NCBI RefSeq assembly: GCF_001640025.1
Contig: NC_031673.1
Location: 1,488,001 to 1,552,000 of the forward strand
DNA: 64,000 nt
Reading direction: 5' to 3'
Source of the DNA: Sugiyamaella lignohabitans
Taxonomy: Eukaryota; Ascomycota; Dipodascomycetes; Dipodascales; Trichomonascaceae
The notes under the pieces are model-generated. The model saw only the letters and a program-made list of their open reading frames with translations, made no database searches and was not told where the DNA came from. Numbering within the stretch: position 1 is the stretch's first letter; the number at the start of each line of letters is the position of its first letter. The position numbers and the translations under genes were made by a program. Positions 52,106 to 62,440 of the stretch are shown here, piece after piece.

Positions 52106-52353
52106 CTAGCCGAATTTTTTTCAGCGACACTCGACTGACTTCCTCTGTCCCATTCCTGTCTTTTCTTTTCACCGTTTTCCCTCATTCCTACCCCTCTTCA
52201 CCTGTGAGCCCCCCTGCAGCTTGTCTCTGCAGGGACTCATTAACAGCTGCATCACACGCGATCAACCGCAGCGAATACCCGTCCTGGCGCCAAATCAACA
52301 CCACCCCCGAACCCGCCAACCACCCATAAAACCAGACCCCCATCCCCCACACC

Positions 52354-52493
52354 CGACTCGAGCGAAGCGAGAGGAGCCGGGGGGTCTGGGGCGCAGCCCC
52401 AGCCGCCGGGGGCAGCACCACCGGTCCCCCCATGCCTCCGGCGGCTGGGGCTGCGCCCCAGACCCCGCGGCTCCTCTCGCTATGCTCGAGTCG
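52354..52493. repeat. GC hairpin elements, inverted order (R then L)
   Basis: R arm (52354-52413, ending CCGGGGGC) directly followed by L arm (52434-52493). This outward-facing order is the reverse of the usual L-spacer-R palindrome. Confidence 0.92.
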
Positions 52494-53350
52494 GGCTTGT
52501 ACGGCGAGGAGGTGCGAGGGACCCTCGCCCTTGGGCCCGATCTAGCGGCGGCGGCAGGCGGGTGAAAGCGGTCGTCGTTTTTTTTCTTGCTGGCAGGGCT
52601 GGCGGAACGGCTGCTGCTGCACCTACGGAACAGGACAGGCGCGCTGGCGGCACGGATGGATACAGCCATGTCTGCCTCTCACACGCACATACTTTTTGTT
52701 TGATACAGGAGCGGTCAAATTCACCCACCGAACCAACCACGATCAGGACTAACCCCCATTGTACGCCTTTGGACTCAAGGCAATTCGCAACCCACGAGCT
52801 CGACACTTTTCTATCTCCACGGCCCCGTATCCTCACCGCTTTATTAGCGATATCGGCATTCCATTCGGGCAGTTCAGGGCCAATTCTCGCGGGCTTTCCA
52901 AGTTTACAAAGAAACGGCTGTAAAGAGACCGGACAGTCCAAACTACAAAGTTTGTCAAAGTTTGTGCGAAGTTCGTGACCATTCTACCATCGTCACAGCA
53001 CCGCTTTGGATCCATTGCTAGCAATCATCCAAACAAATCCAGCCAGGTTATTTTGTTTCGTTGTCGACACTTTTGTGGTTATCCGATTTTTATCCACCCA
53101 TTCAACTAGACACCGACCAACCACAGCAAAACTGGGTTCATATTCGTACACAAATCAGATCGATCTTGATACAACCCCATCCCATCGACTTCGTACCAAC
53201 GCCCTCTTGCGACCAATCGCTTGCTAAACGACCACTAACGCCATTGCACCGCCGTGGCCAACCACATCCATCGCACGGGCTACCAGCACCAGACCTCGCC
53301 AAAGGTGTATGAGGTAGCGATCCAGTAAGTTTTTGGGGGGTTGGGGACAT

Positions 53351-53504
53351 GCCTCCGGCGGCTGGGGCTCCGCCCCAGACCCTGGTTGCTCCTGCTTCGC
53401 AGGAGAGGGCCGGCTGGAGGTTCCGTGGGGAGGGCCCCGACGCTCGACTCGAGCGAAGCGAGAGGAGCCGGGGGGTCTGGGGCGCAGCCCCAGCCGCCGG
53501 AGGC
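53351..53504. repeat. GC hairpin element, L-R palindrome
   Basis: L arm type 2, R arm type 1 with hairpin 1 loop GCA. It ends 39 bp before the CDC55 ATG and would lie in a leader intron if the GTAAGT at 53325-53330 is used. Confidence 0.93.
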
Positions 53505-53543
53505 AGCATCCGGACCACACGAAACTAACGCGGGAGTCAAGAT

Positions 53544-55007
53544 ATGAGTAACGACTCGACCAATCCGAACCAGGCCTGGAAGTTTTCCCAGTGCTTTGGT
53601 GATAAGGGCGATATTGAGAACATCACCGAGGCGGATGTGATTTCGGCCGTGGAGTTTGACGACACGGGAAATTACCTGGCTACCGGTGATAAGGGAGGCC
53701 GGGTGGTTTTGTTTGAACGGAATGAGACCAAGAAAGGCTGTGAGTACCGGTTTCACACCGAGTTTCAGAGCCACGACGCCGAGTTCGATTATTTGAAGAG
53801 TTTAGAGATCGAAGAGAAGATTAACCAGATCGAGTGGTGTAAACGACAGAACCAGGCACATTTCCTGCTGTCGACTAACGATAAAACCATTAAATTATGG
53901 AAGATTTATGGCAAGAGTCTTAAAGTTGTTGCCGAGAATAATCTATCAGATGCCAGTGGTGGGGCCAGTGGTGGTGCCAGTGGTAGTGCAGGTGGTGGTG
54001 GTACTTCTGGTGCCAGTCCTCGTAGTTTGTTAAATGTTAATTCGCTACGATTACCACGAATGACTCTTCATGACACAATTATTGCAGCCATGCCACGACG
54101 CATTTATGCCAACGCCCATACTTATCATATCAATTCGATCAGCGTCAATTCGGACAATGAGACTTATATAAGTGCCGACGATTTAAGGATAAACCTGTGG
54201 AACCTGGGCATTTCCGACCAGAGTTTTAATATTGTGGATATTAAACCGGCTAATATGGAGGAGCTGACCGAGGTGATTACATCGGCTCGATTCCATCCAA
54301 AGAGCTGTAACTTGTTCATGTATAGCACGTCGAAAGGATCGATTAAACTGGCGGATATGCGAGAGAATGCGCTTTGCGACAAACATGCCAAAGTATATGA
54401 ACAATGGAGCGGCAATGCCGAACAGTCGTTTTTCACGGAAATCACCTCGAGTATTGCCAATGTGCGGTTTTCGTATGATGGCAGATATATTGTGGCTAGA
54501 GATTATATGACAGTCAAGATCTGGGACGTGAATATGGAAAGAGAGCCCATTAAAAGTATTAATATCCACGAGCATATTCGAGAACGACTTTGTGACGCTT
54601 ATGAGAACGATGCCATTTTCGACAAGTTCGAGGTGGTGTTTTCAGGCGATTCTAAGTCGGTTATGACAGGCTCGTATAACAATACCATCATGATCTATCC
54701 GGATGCTGTGAATACCAGTGCTGACGATACTCAGGTGGTGCTGCAAGCAGATAAATCGGCGTTCAAGGCCAAGAAAGTAGGAGTTCCTATGCCCATTGGC
54801 ACGAACCCCAATGCCGCAAACTACCTCAACAAAAACGGTCGCCCTGCCACTCCTGGTCGGTCCGGCGGCATTAACATGATGAAACGCGACCTCGACCACG
54901 AGCCCGTCGACCTCAAAAAGAACATTCAGCACCTCAGCTGGCACCCCAACGAGAACTCCATCGCCATCGCTGCCACTAACAACCTGTTTGTCTTCTCCAC
55001 CTTGTAG
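53544..55007 (+). CDS. CDC55: PP2A regulatory B subunit Cdc55
   Basis: This 487-residue WD40 protein matches the B55 subunit that directs PP2A to substrates in mitosis and in TORC1 signalling. Hallmarks run through the sequence: [67 protein letters not shown] and [21 protein letters not shown] Gly/Ser/Ala-rich loop at about 137-158 interrupts the propeller where S. cerevisiae Cdc55 also has a variable insert. The second variable insert, near the C terminus, is shorter than in S. cerevisiae (526 residues in total). The ATG at 53544 gives a short N terminus before [12 protein letters not shown], as in other fungi. GTAAGT at 53325 and CTAAC at 53525 suggest a leader intron, but no clean acceptor is visible. 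Confidence 0.96.
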   Translation: MSNDSTNPNQAWKFSQCFGDKGDIENITEADVISAVEFDDTGNYLATGDKGGRVVLFERNETKKGCEYRFHTEFQSHDAEFDYLKSLEIEEKINQIEWCKRQNQAHFLLSTNDKTIKLWKIYGKSLKVVAENNLSDASGGASGGASGSAGGGGTSGASPRSLLNVNSLRLPRMTLHDTIIAAMPRRIYANAHTYHINSISVNSDNETYISADDLRINLWNLGISDQSFNIVDIKPANMEELTEVITSARFHPKSCNLFMYSTSKGSIKLADMRENALCDKHAKVYEQWSGNAEQSFFTEITSSIANVRFSYDGRYIVARDYMTVKIWDVNMEREPIKSINIHEHIRERLCDAYENDAIFDKFEVVFSGDSKSVMTGSYNNTIMIYPDAVNTSADDTQVVLQADKSAFKAKKVGVPMPIGTNPNAANYLNKNGRPATPGRSGGINMMKRDLDHEPVDLKKNIQHLSWHPNENSIAIAATNNLFVFSTL

Positions 55008-55214
55008 CCTCGTCTCCTCACTCACCCCACCCCACGTCACCTCACATCGCCTCACCTCACCTCATTCACCTCAAATCACATCACTCCGCACCTGCTACCT
55101 AATATCACCATCCACCCCTGCTGTTCTCTCAGCTGTATCTATTACAATTTTCTTGCCTTATAAAGAAGCTGTATATGAAATATATCCCGCGAAAGACCCT
55201 CTGGTGCCCCCGCT

Positions 55215-55342
55215 GCCTCCGGCGGCCGGGCTCTGCCCGGACCCGTGGCTCCTCTCGCTCCGCTCGAGTCGGTTACGGGGGTGCTGCCTCCGGCGGCCGG
55301 GCTCCGCCCGGACCCGTGGCTCCTCTCGCTTCGCTCGAGTCG
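55215..55342. repeat. Two variant GC L arms in tandem (CCGGGC subfamily)
   Basis: Both have hairpin 1 changed to CCGGGC-TCT-GCCCGG or CCGGGC-TCC-GCCCGG, followed by ACCCGTGGCTCC and a type 1 second hairpin. The stem changed on both sides together. Confidence 0.93.
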
Positions 55343-55742
55343 GGCGTCGGGCGGTGACCACGACGGGGGTTGTGGGGATTGAGTTCGGCTCATGAACCTG
55401 TCTTATATAATTAGAGTAACCATCAAATTAAAACACCTGGTAAAATGAAATACCAGTTGAAATATCCACACGTGGGCCCTATCGATGAAGGTGGATATCG
55501 GAAAAAGTAGAATTACGGACCGGACACCAGCCTGATGTCCGCTGGACAAATGCCACTCGCAGGGAAAACAGAAACTCGAGATTCAGGGCCATTCCCGGTC
55601 AAATCACAAACAGAGTTTGACCTCCACTCCCGTAAGAACCCCTCGAGCCCCCACAGCAGACTCGAGCCGAGCGAAAGGAGCAGCGAGTCCAGAGTCATGA
55701 ACCCAGTTCACGAACCCAGATCCGAGCCAAACCCCCCAAAAC

Positions 55743-55913
55743 CGACTCGAGCGAAGCGAGAGGAGCAACGGGTCCGGGCAGAGCCCGGCCGCCGGAGGCA
55801 GCAGGTCCACCAGAAGCCCCTACAACCCATTCAGATACCATGAGTCCCCCCAGTACCGACTCGAGCGAAGCGAGAGGAGCCACGGGTCCGGGCAGAGCCC
55901 GGCCGCCGGAGGC
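55743..55913. repeat. Two variant GC R arms in tandem (CCGGGC subfamily)
   Basis: Mirror images of the variant L arms at 55215-55342, both with CCGGGC-AGA-GCCCGG. They end 114 bp from the COX13 stop. A degenerate copy of the type 1 hairpin precedes them at about 55660. Confidence 0.93.
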
Positions 55914-56027
55914 AGCAGGGGCCGTCTACGGATCAGAAGAGCAGAAACAGAATCTGTTGGAGTAGATGTTATAAGTTATGATGAAGATGAAGATGCGAAG
56001 CACGGTAGCAAGGTGCGAGGTGCGTGC

Positions 56028-56444
56028 TTAGTCGCGGGGAACGTGACGGTTGGCCTTTTCGTTCCAGAAAAGAGTCTTATCACCGTCACCCCAGAAGTAC
56101 TTCTTGTTTCGGACGTTTTGGAACAAGAATTCAGTGGGCATGTCCTCGTCGGGAATGTGCGAATTGTGTTCACGGTGCTCGGCGTGCTCCTTCTCAATGT
56201 AGTAGGAATTGATGCCCGAGGCAATGAGGGCTGGCACACAAACCCAGATAGAAATGTTCTTCCACAGTCCAAAAGTGGAATTGGCGTGTTCCTTAGTGTG
56301 CTCGTAAGTCTCTTGGAACTCCTTGGCCTTGGCCTCGTTGGGCACGAATCGCTTGTTCTGATAAACAGGAGCGACCTCGGTGCTAGCCATACGACGGCCT
56401 GTCAGTCCCATAACTCGGGTGCTTCTGGTAGCGAGTCTGAACAT
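56028..56444 (-). CDS. COX13: Cytochrome c oxidase subunit VIa, Cox13
   Basis: This 138-residue protein matches Cox13, a small nuclear-encoded subunit of complex IV in the inner mitochondrial membrane that supports dimer stability and ATP regulation. The first 20 residues (MFRLATRSTRVMGLTGRRMA) are basic and hydroxylated with no acidic residue, as in a mitochondrial presequence. One membrane segment spans about 62-82 (KNISIWVCVPALIASGINSY). The intermembrane-space tail carries the family block MPTEFLFQNVRNKKYFWGDG and ends DKTLFWNEKANRHVPRD. S. cerevisiae Cox13 is 129 residues. No intron is needed. The leader includes CCCTAACCCG at about 56610. Confidence 0.95.
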   Translation of the reverse strand: MFRLATRSTRVMGLTGRRMASTEVAPVYQNKRFVPNEAKAKEFQETYEHTKEHANSTFGLWKNISIWVCVPALIASGINSYYIEKEHAEHREHNSHIPDEDMPTEFLFQNVRNKKYFWGDGDKTLFWNEKANRHVPRD

Positions 56445-56703
56445 TTTCTGTTTCTTTTTTTGGTGTTGTTTTTCCTAGAAAAAGCGCTTCTAACAATCAA
56501 TCGAAAAACAAACAATGTCGTCGATTTGGCAACTGTCAGTCGGTTCGTGATGAGCTGATGATTTTGATTTTGTCGCTCTCGCTCTCCATGCCCTGCCATT
56601 GGGTAATTCGAGCCCTAACCCGCGAGGGACGAGCGTTTCTTCTCAGGTGATAATATCTGCAGGGTCTGCTGTGGACATGCATGACTGCCAGGGGGTCGGG
56701 GGT

Positions 56704-56826
56704 GCCTCCGGCGGCTGGGGCTCCGCCCCAGACCCTGGTGGCTCCTCTCGCTTCGCTCGAGTCGTTGCGTCGACGGTTCCAGCAGTTTTCTGTGAAGCAG
56801 GAGGAGATACAGGGTCTGAGGTAGAG
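56704..56826. repeat. GC hairpin element, L arm plus heavily decayed R arm
   Basis: The L arm is intact, type 1. The R arm is barely readable (TTCTGTGAAGCAGGAGGAGA, then CAGGGTCTGAGGTAGAG), showing mutational decay of one half only. Confidence 0.88.
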
Positions 56827-57369
56827 TGCACTGTATGAACAGTTTATGGCCATGGTATAAATATTGAGATATTGATAACCTGTTATATGGTCATTCTGAA
56901 GTTGTATTGAGCTTCTACGGGTAATAGCAGTCTGCTTGGCCCCATCAGTCACCCGTTGAAATTTTGCCAAATCAGCTCTGCTTCCTTTGACCTGACCAAT
57001 CCAGTCTGTAACTGAACTAGCTGTTGAAAAATGTGTAGTGCGACTGGTACAAAGAACTGTGAAAGTTGGTACCAGTTGTTGAATGAGCTAGAGTATTCAA
57101 AGGTCGTTCCCAGGTGACTCAGAGATGAACCTGATCTGAACCCATGTATGGGAGAATATGTTCACACGCATCTCGACCAGAAGAACTCGAAATACCCATG
57201 ATAAAACAAAAAGATTTGAAGTTATGACCATTAAGTACAGCAGCTCCTGTCTTTTGTCTTGAGATTCTTGTCAAGAGCTCTACAAGGTTGGAGAGATTCT
57301 CACTGCTTATAGACTAGGGATTGTTTCTATGTTATGCAAAGTTGAAGAAAGATCTGGAGCTAGAGCCGT

Positions 57370-57850
57370 AAGAGGGCTGATAAGTACCTGATAAAAAGTT
57401 GATAAAAAATCTAAAAAGAAGTTGATATAAAGCAATACAACTGAGGAAGTAGCTGATAATGAATCTAGTGAGGTGGGTTAAAAGGAGCTGGAAAGCTGAG
57501 AAGGCAATTGGTGAACTTTTGGCAAGAGAATATGGAACTGATAGAGAAGCTTGTGAAGTGGGTTTAAAAGCTGATAGTGCAAGTGATCAAGCGACTGTTA
57601 AAACTGATAGAGTAGCTGATTAATGGAGTTGATAAAGAGTATGATAGAGCAGCTGATAGTGAAGCTGGTGAGGTGCGTCAAAGGAGCTGGAAAGGAGCAA
57701 CTGATAAGAGCTGATGGAGTATCTGATGGAATAGTTGATGGAGTAGCTGATGGAATAGCTGATGGAGTAGCTGATGCAATAGCTGATGCAATAGCTGATA
57801 AGCAACTAATAAAGAAGCAATAAAAGAGCTGAAACAGCTGACGGAAAGCT
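57370..57850. repeat. Minisatellite based on GCTGATGGARTA
   Basis: The core at about 57700-57800 is a 12-bp unit (GATGGAGTAGCT / GATGGAATAGCT), eight or more times. It is embedded in a longer degenerate pattern containing GCTGATA, and GTGAGGTGGGTTAAAAGGAG-like blocks recur at about 57470 and 57667. It is open in one frame but has a repetitive Ile/Ala/Asp translation. Confidence 0.85.
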
Positions 57851-58759
57851 GATGAAACTCAGGACCCCATCAAACTGCTTAAAATGTCGCTTGAAGAAGA
57901 ATATTTGAACTCAAAATCCAGGGAGAGAGCCATGAGATCACACAGTACTCACCGTAGCTGAAGTGCAACCGGTAGTCCACATTTAGCCTACCGTTTCATA
58001 AATGCAGAGTGCCATGTATAAACTAAGAAGTCCATACTGTCTATTTCTAAGCTCGCTCAAATGTGGATAAAAAAATACCCTCCTCGTTATTTGACGATTG
58101 GATCCCACAGAACAGTCTGGTATTTCTGCCCATCTAATAAATGCTAGCCAAAGAATTTTTTTTCCTTGTACCCTGGTTTCTGCTTCTACGACATCAATTA
58201 ATGTCAACCTCTCCTCGAGGGCTTGGTAAATCCACTCCAGTACTGAAACATGTTAGACTTCGCAGCGAGAAAGTATGTGCCCCCAGAGAATAGAATGAGC
58301 TTGTCTAGTAATCTTTTTTGATCTACTGGTAACTCCTAGGTAATCAGTAATTCAAAGCTGGTATGAACTACAGAAATAAAATATTCCTATAATCTACGAA
58401 AACCACATCAATTCGTGACAGTAAAAAATATAAAGTTGATAATCCTTGTTTTATTCTTTAGATCTGCGCCTTTATCAATCTCTTCAACGAGGTGAAAGAA
58501 ACCAGTTCTTGTAATTATACGGCCTGGATATTTCTACACCTCTTTCTTTCCAGTTCATCCACACTCGACATTTATAAAATAGGAAAGGGTCGTAACTCAA
58601 CCAACGACCCTGACTGAAGCTTTACATGACATGACATCCATATGGAACCGAATATGGATCTGAATATGGCCCTGTCCAAACTCTGAATTTACAGAACTAA
58701 AAAAATTGCAAACACATGCTGATGTGAAAATAGACCCCTCGCGCTACGGGTGCCGCCAT

Positions 58760-58896
58760 GCCTCCGGCGGCTGGGGCTTCGCCCCAGACCCCGCTGCTCC
58801 TCTCGCTGCGCTCGAGTCGTTTCCGTCGACGGTCCCAGCAATCTCCTGCGAAGCAGGAGCCAGGGGGTCTGGGGCACAGCCCCAGCCGCCGGAGGC
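58760..58896. repeat. GC hairpin element, L-R palindrome
   Basis: L arm with hairpin 1 loop TTC and type 1 hairpin; R arm type 2 with loop ACA. Confidence 0.92.
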
Positions 58897-58951
58897 ATCA
58901 CGCAAGACCGTATGCAGGGCCAGTGCATATCCTGTAAAGACCCTGCATACA

Positions 58952-59095
58952 GTGCCTCCAGCGGCAGGGTACACACCCCAGACCCCACCACCTCTCATCT
59001 CGCTCGACTCACTCCCCCATCCCGCCCTCAACCCCCCAAACGCTCGCGAAGCGAGCACAACCAGGGTCTGGGGCGGAGCCCCAGCCGCCGGAGGC
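58952..59095. repeat. GC hairpin element, degenerate L arm plus R arm (type 3)
   Basis: The L arm is decayed (GCCTCCAGCGGCAGGGTACA, then CACCCCAGACCCC). The R arm is intact: GCTCGC-GAA-GCGAGC, CTGGGGC-GGA-GCCCCAG. Confidence 0.85.
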
Positions 59096-59412
59096 ACACC
59101 CCGGCCGCCCCCATTGCGGCCCCTCGCCGCAGGCGGCTGTATACCAGCCAATCAGAGCAGGGGATGGCGTTGGGAGCTGTGTAGCCAGTCAAAGCCCGGG
59201 TACGCGTGGGAGAGGGAAAAATATTGTGGAATTTGCGAGGGACCCTAGCCCTGGCAGGAACCGGGACCAAGAAATTCTCACATATTTTCGCCGGTGATAC
59301 ACACCTTTCCACTCTTTTTTCTTTCTACACATTGTCTTGTTGTCTCCGTTTCTTGACACTCCGTTAGCAACAAAAAAGTCAACTCCAAAAGAAGAAACAC
59401 AAGAATAAAAAA

Positions 59413-61984
59413 ATGTTTCGATCTGTTTTGCAACAATCGACTCGTCGTGCTGGCCTTGCTGCTGCCAGAAGAATTGCTCCTGTAAGTTGTTGAACCTTCG
59501 TTCGGTTTGTCTGGTTTCACGAACCAAACAATTCGTCAATTGAATCATCATTTTCTTCATTCTGCTTGGTTTTTTCTATTGTGGATATAAGAATTGACTG
59601 GTTATTTCATTCGTTAGCTTTGATTTCGGGGAAGAGGGTTTTTGCTAACAATTCTGTTCAGGTCTCTCGTGTGAGCGCTCGTGCCTACGCCAAGGCCGCC
59701 CCTACTGAGGTCTCTTCCATCCTCGAGGAGCGTATCCGTGGTGTCTCTGGTGAGGCCAACCTCAACGAGACTGGTCGTGTTCTTTCCATTGGGTAAGTTT
59801 TATTTTGGTTTTGGTTTTTCCAGGATCTCGCTGGCGGTTCTTGTCTGGTGTTCACCACCTGCTCACTCAACCGACCTCCAACAACCACCTCAAACCACAA
59901 CTTCCAAACACAAAACTTGGTTTCTGGTTTGTCCATCCACTCAATCATCCTCTGCCACCACCCAATCGCCTAAACTCCCGCTTCAAGCCCGACTTTTCAC
60001 CCCCCTTCGTCCCGTCGCTCCGCTCTCTCTCCCGCCAATTTTGCAGCCCTAACCCACGGGACACCTGGTTAGGGTGTCTGATTGGCTGCTGCGAGGTCGG
60101 AGGGCTAGGGTCGGTCGGGGTCAGGGGGGATGGGGTCGTGCCTCCGGCGGCTGGGGCTCCGCCCCAGACCCTGGTTGTGCTCGCTTCGCGAGCGGTGGGG
60201 GGAGAAGAGGGTGTGTCGGGGGTGTTTGGTGCTGTTTTGGGGTTGTTGGTGGGCGGGGTCGGGTGTTGCTTGGGGTTGGACCGGGTGAGAGTGGGTGGGT
60301 GCTGGCAGTGATTGCAGTTGGTTTTGGGTTGGTTGTGGGTCGGATGTGGATTCTGGTTGCGAGATTGGACTGCGGTTCGACTCCGGTTTTCAAATTTTCA
60401 CCGTCCACCCCCGAACTGCCCCCCGTCCCCACGCCCGACTCGAGCGAAGCGAGAGGAGCCGCGGGGTCTGGGGCGCAGCCCCAGCCGCCGGAGGCAGGCA
60501 CACACCCCCACTCCACCCCACGCGACTCCCCCTGAAAACAAGACTAACAGAGGAATAGTGATGGTGTCGCCCGTGTTTTTGGTTTGAACAACATCCAAGC
60601 CGAGGAGCTTGTCGAGTTTGCCTCTGGTGTCAAGGGTATGGCTCTTAATTTGGAAGCTGGTCAAGTCGGTATTGTGCTTTTCGGATCTGACCGTCTTGTC
60701 AAGGAGGGAGAGACTGTCAAGAGAACCGGTTCTATTGTCGATGTTCCAGTTGGACCCGAGCTTTTGGGCCGTGTTGTTGATGCTCTTGGTAACCCCATTG
60801 ATGGTAAGGGACCTATTGCTGCTAAGGAGAGATACCGTGCTCAATTGAAGGCTCCAGGTATTTTGCCCCGTCGTTCGGTTCACGAGCCCATGCAAACTGG
60901 TCTTAAGGCCGTCGATGCTCTTGTGCCCATTGGTCGTGGTCAGCGTGAGTTGATTATTGGAGATCGTCAAACTGGTAAGACTGCTATTGCCATTGATACC
61001 ATTCTTAACCAAAAGCCTCTTAATGCTGGTTCTGATGAGTCCAAGAAGTTGTACTGTGTTTACGTTGCTGTTGGTCAAAAGAGATCGACTGTTGCTCAAT
61101 TGGCCCAAACTTTGGAAGCCAATGACGCTCTTAAGTACTCTATCATTGTTGCTGCCACTGCTTCTGAGGCCGCTCCTTTGCAATACATTGCTCCCTTCAC
61201 TGCTTGTGCCATGGGTGAATGGTTCAGAGACAATGGTAAGCACGCTCTTATCATCTACGACGATTTGTCCAAGCAAGCCGTTGCTTACAGACAAATGTCT
61301 CTTTTGTTGAGACGTCCTCCTGGTCGTGAGGCTTATCCTGGTGATGTTTTCTACTTGCACTCTCGTTTGTTGGAGCGTGCTGCTAAGATGTCTGATAAGT
61401 TTGGATCTGGTTCCTTGACTGCTTTGCCCGTCATTGAGACCCAAGGTGGTGATGTGTCTGCTTATATCCCTACCAACGTCATTTCCATTACTGACGGACA
61501 AATCTTCTTGGAGGCCGAATTGTTCTACAAGGGTATTAGACCCGCTATTAACGTCGGTCTGTCGGTTTCCCGTGTCGGATCCGCTGCCCAAGTCAAGGCT
61601 GTTAAGCAAGTCGCCGGTTCCCTCAAGCTTTTCTTGGCTCAATACCGTGAAGTCGCTGCTTTTGCCCAATTCGGTTCTGATTTGGATGCCTCGACCAAGC
61701 AAACCTTGGCCCGTGGTGAGCGTTTGACCCAATTGCTCACTCAAAAGCAATACTCTCCCTTGTCTGCTGAAGAGCAAGCTCCTCTCATCTTTGCCGGTGT
61801 TAACGGTTACCTCGATAACATCCCCGTCTCCGAGATTGCCCGTTTCGAGACCGAGTTCCTCTCTCACCTCAAGACCAACGAGGCCGACCTCCTCTCCACC
61901 ATCTCCACCAAGGGTGAGTTCACCCCCGAGTTGCTCGAGAAGCTCAAGTCCGTCACTGCCTCGTTCGCCGGCTCTTTCAACTAA
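59413..61984 (+). CDS. ATP1: ATP synthase F1 alpha subunit, three exons
   Basis: Exons are 59413-59481, 59662-59792 and 60559-61984, joined in frame to 541 residues (S. cerevisiae Atp1: 545). Donors are GTAAGT in both introns, and CTAAC precedes both acceptors. Intron 1 is 180 nt; intron 2 is 766 nt and contains two GC arms. The first 30 or so residues are a basic, Ala/Arg-rich mitochondrial presequence. The P-loop GDRQTGKT is at 201-208. The conserved [14 protein letters not shown] segment lies near 340, and its leucine is encoded by CTG. The alpha subunit alternates with beta in the F1 head of mitochondrial ATP synthase and binds nucleotide without catalysis. Codons in exon 3 are strongly biased, as expected for a highly expressed gene. 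Confidence 0.97.
60140..60193. repeat. GC hairpin element, L arm in ATP1 intron 2 (type 3)
   Basis: L arm with GCTCGC-TTC-GCGAGC second hairpin, 347 bp into the intron. Confidence 0.92.
60436..60495. repeat. GC hairpin element, R arm in ATP1 intron 2 (type 1)
   Basis: R arm with hairpin 1 loop GCA, 63 bp before the acceptor. Its second hairpin is a different type from the L arm in the same intron. Confidence 0.92.
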
Positions 61985-62086
61985 GCCACCCCGCTGGTTT
62001 TAGCATCTCTCTTCGTACATTAAATAAAAAATACACGAACTGACTTTACTCTCTCCTTTCTCCGGGTTTACCGGTGTCCGGGGTCT

Positions 62087-62404
62087 GCCTCCGGCGGCTG
62101 GGGCTCTGCCCCAGACCCCGTGGCTCGTCTCGCTCCGCTCGACTCGGTCGTTAACGGCGCCAGGAGACTCTCCTGCGCGAAGCAGGAGCTACGGGGTCTG
62201 GGTCCCTCACTGGGATTACCGGGGATCGCGTTCTTATTTTCCCGGAGAATCTCCTGCGAAGCAGGAACTACGGGGTCTGGGGCAGAGCCGCCGGAGGCAT
62301 GTTCCCCTCACCGGACTGACCGGGGTCTGGGATTTTTTGGCCCGGAAAATCTCCTGCGAAGCAGGAGCCACGGGGTCTGGGGCAGAGCCCCAGCCGCCGG
62401 AGGC
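62087..62404. repeat. GC hairpin cluster between convergent ATP1 and MPO1
   Basis: One L arm with the rare GCTCGTCTCG / CTCGACTCG variant is followed by three R arms of type 2. The first R arm (62163-62205) has lost hairpin 1 and its end, the second (62250-62298) lacks one half of hairpin 1, and the third (62350-62404) is intact. It starts 102 bp after the ATP1 stop and ends 36 bp from the MPO1 stop. Confidence 0.9.
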
Positions 62405-62440
62405 AGGCCCAGTCACCGGAGTTAATCCCGCCAGGGGTGT

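Larger units (their letters stand above)
49839..53543. other. Long intergenic region, MMS21 and CDC55
   Basis: GC elements lie at 49979-50039, 50382-50442, 52354-52493 and 53351-53504. From 50.5 to 52.1 kb the DNA is AT-rich with no intact gene; a possible disrupted open frame is at 51674-52105 and a TA dinucleotide run at 51243-51266. The right end is CDC55 leader. Confidence 0.55.
55008..56027. other. Intergenic between convergent CDC55 and COX13
   Basis: About 1 kb with four copies of a variant GC element arranged as two L arms (55215-55342) and two R arms (55743-55913), with a decayed arm at about 55660-55695. No coding region is recognised. Confidence 0.65.
56445..59412. other. Divergent intergenic region, COX13 and ATP1
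   Basis: Three kilobases without a recognised gene. Contents: a GC element with a decayed right arm (56704-56826), AT-rich sequence, a GCTGATGGAGTA-type minisatellite (57370-57850), more AT-rich sequence, and two GC loci (58760-58896, 58952-59095). The right 300 bp are the ATP1 promoter. Confidence 0.6.

Noticed and set aside
56610..56620. Tbf1-like CCCTAACCC upstream of COX13
   Set aside because: Single occurrence. Similar strings occur inside ATP1 intron 2 and elsewhere, so no regulatory claim is supported.
57623..57823. Open frame with repeated DGIADGVAD-like peptides
   Set aside because: It is the translation of the 12-bp minisatellite; 12 is divisible by three, so the frame stays open by chance.
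60374..60384. tRNA B-box-like GGTTCGACTCC
   Set aside because: No T stem, acceptor stem or A box can be placed around it, and it lies inside ATP1 intron 2.
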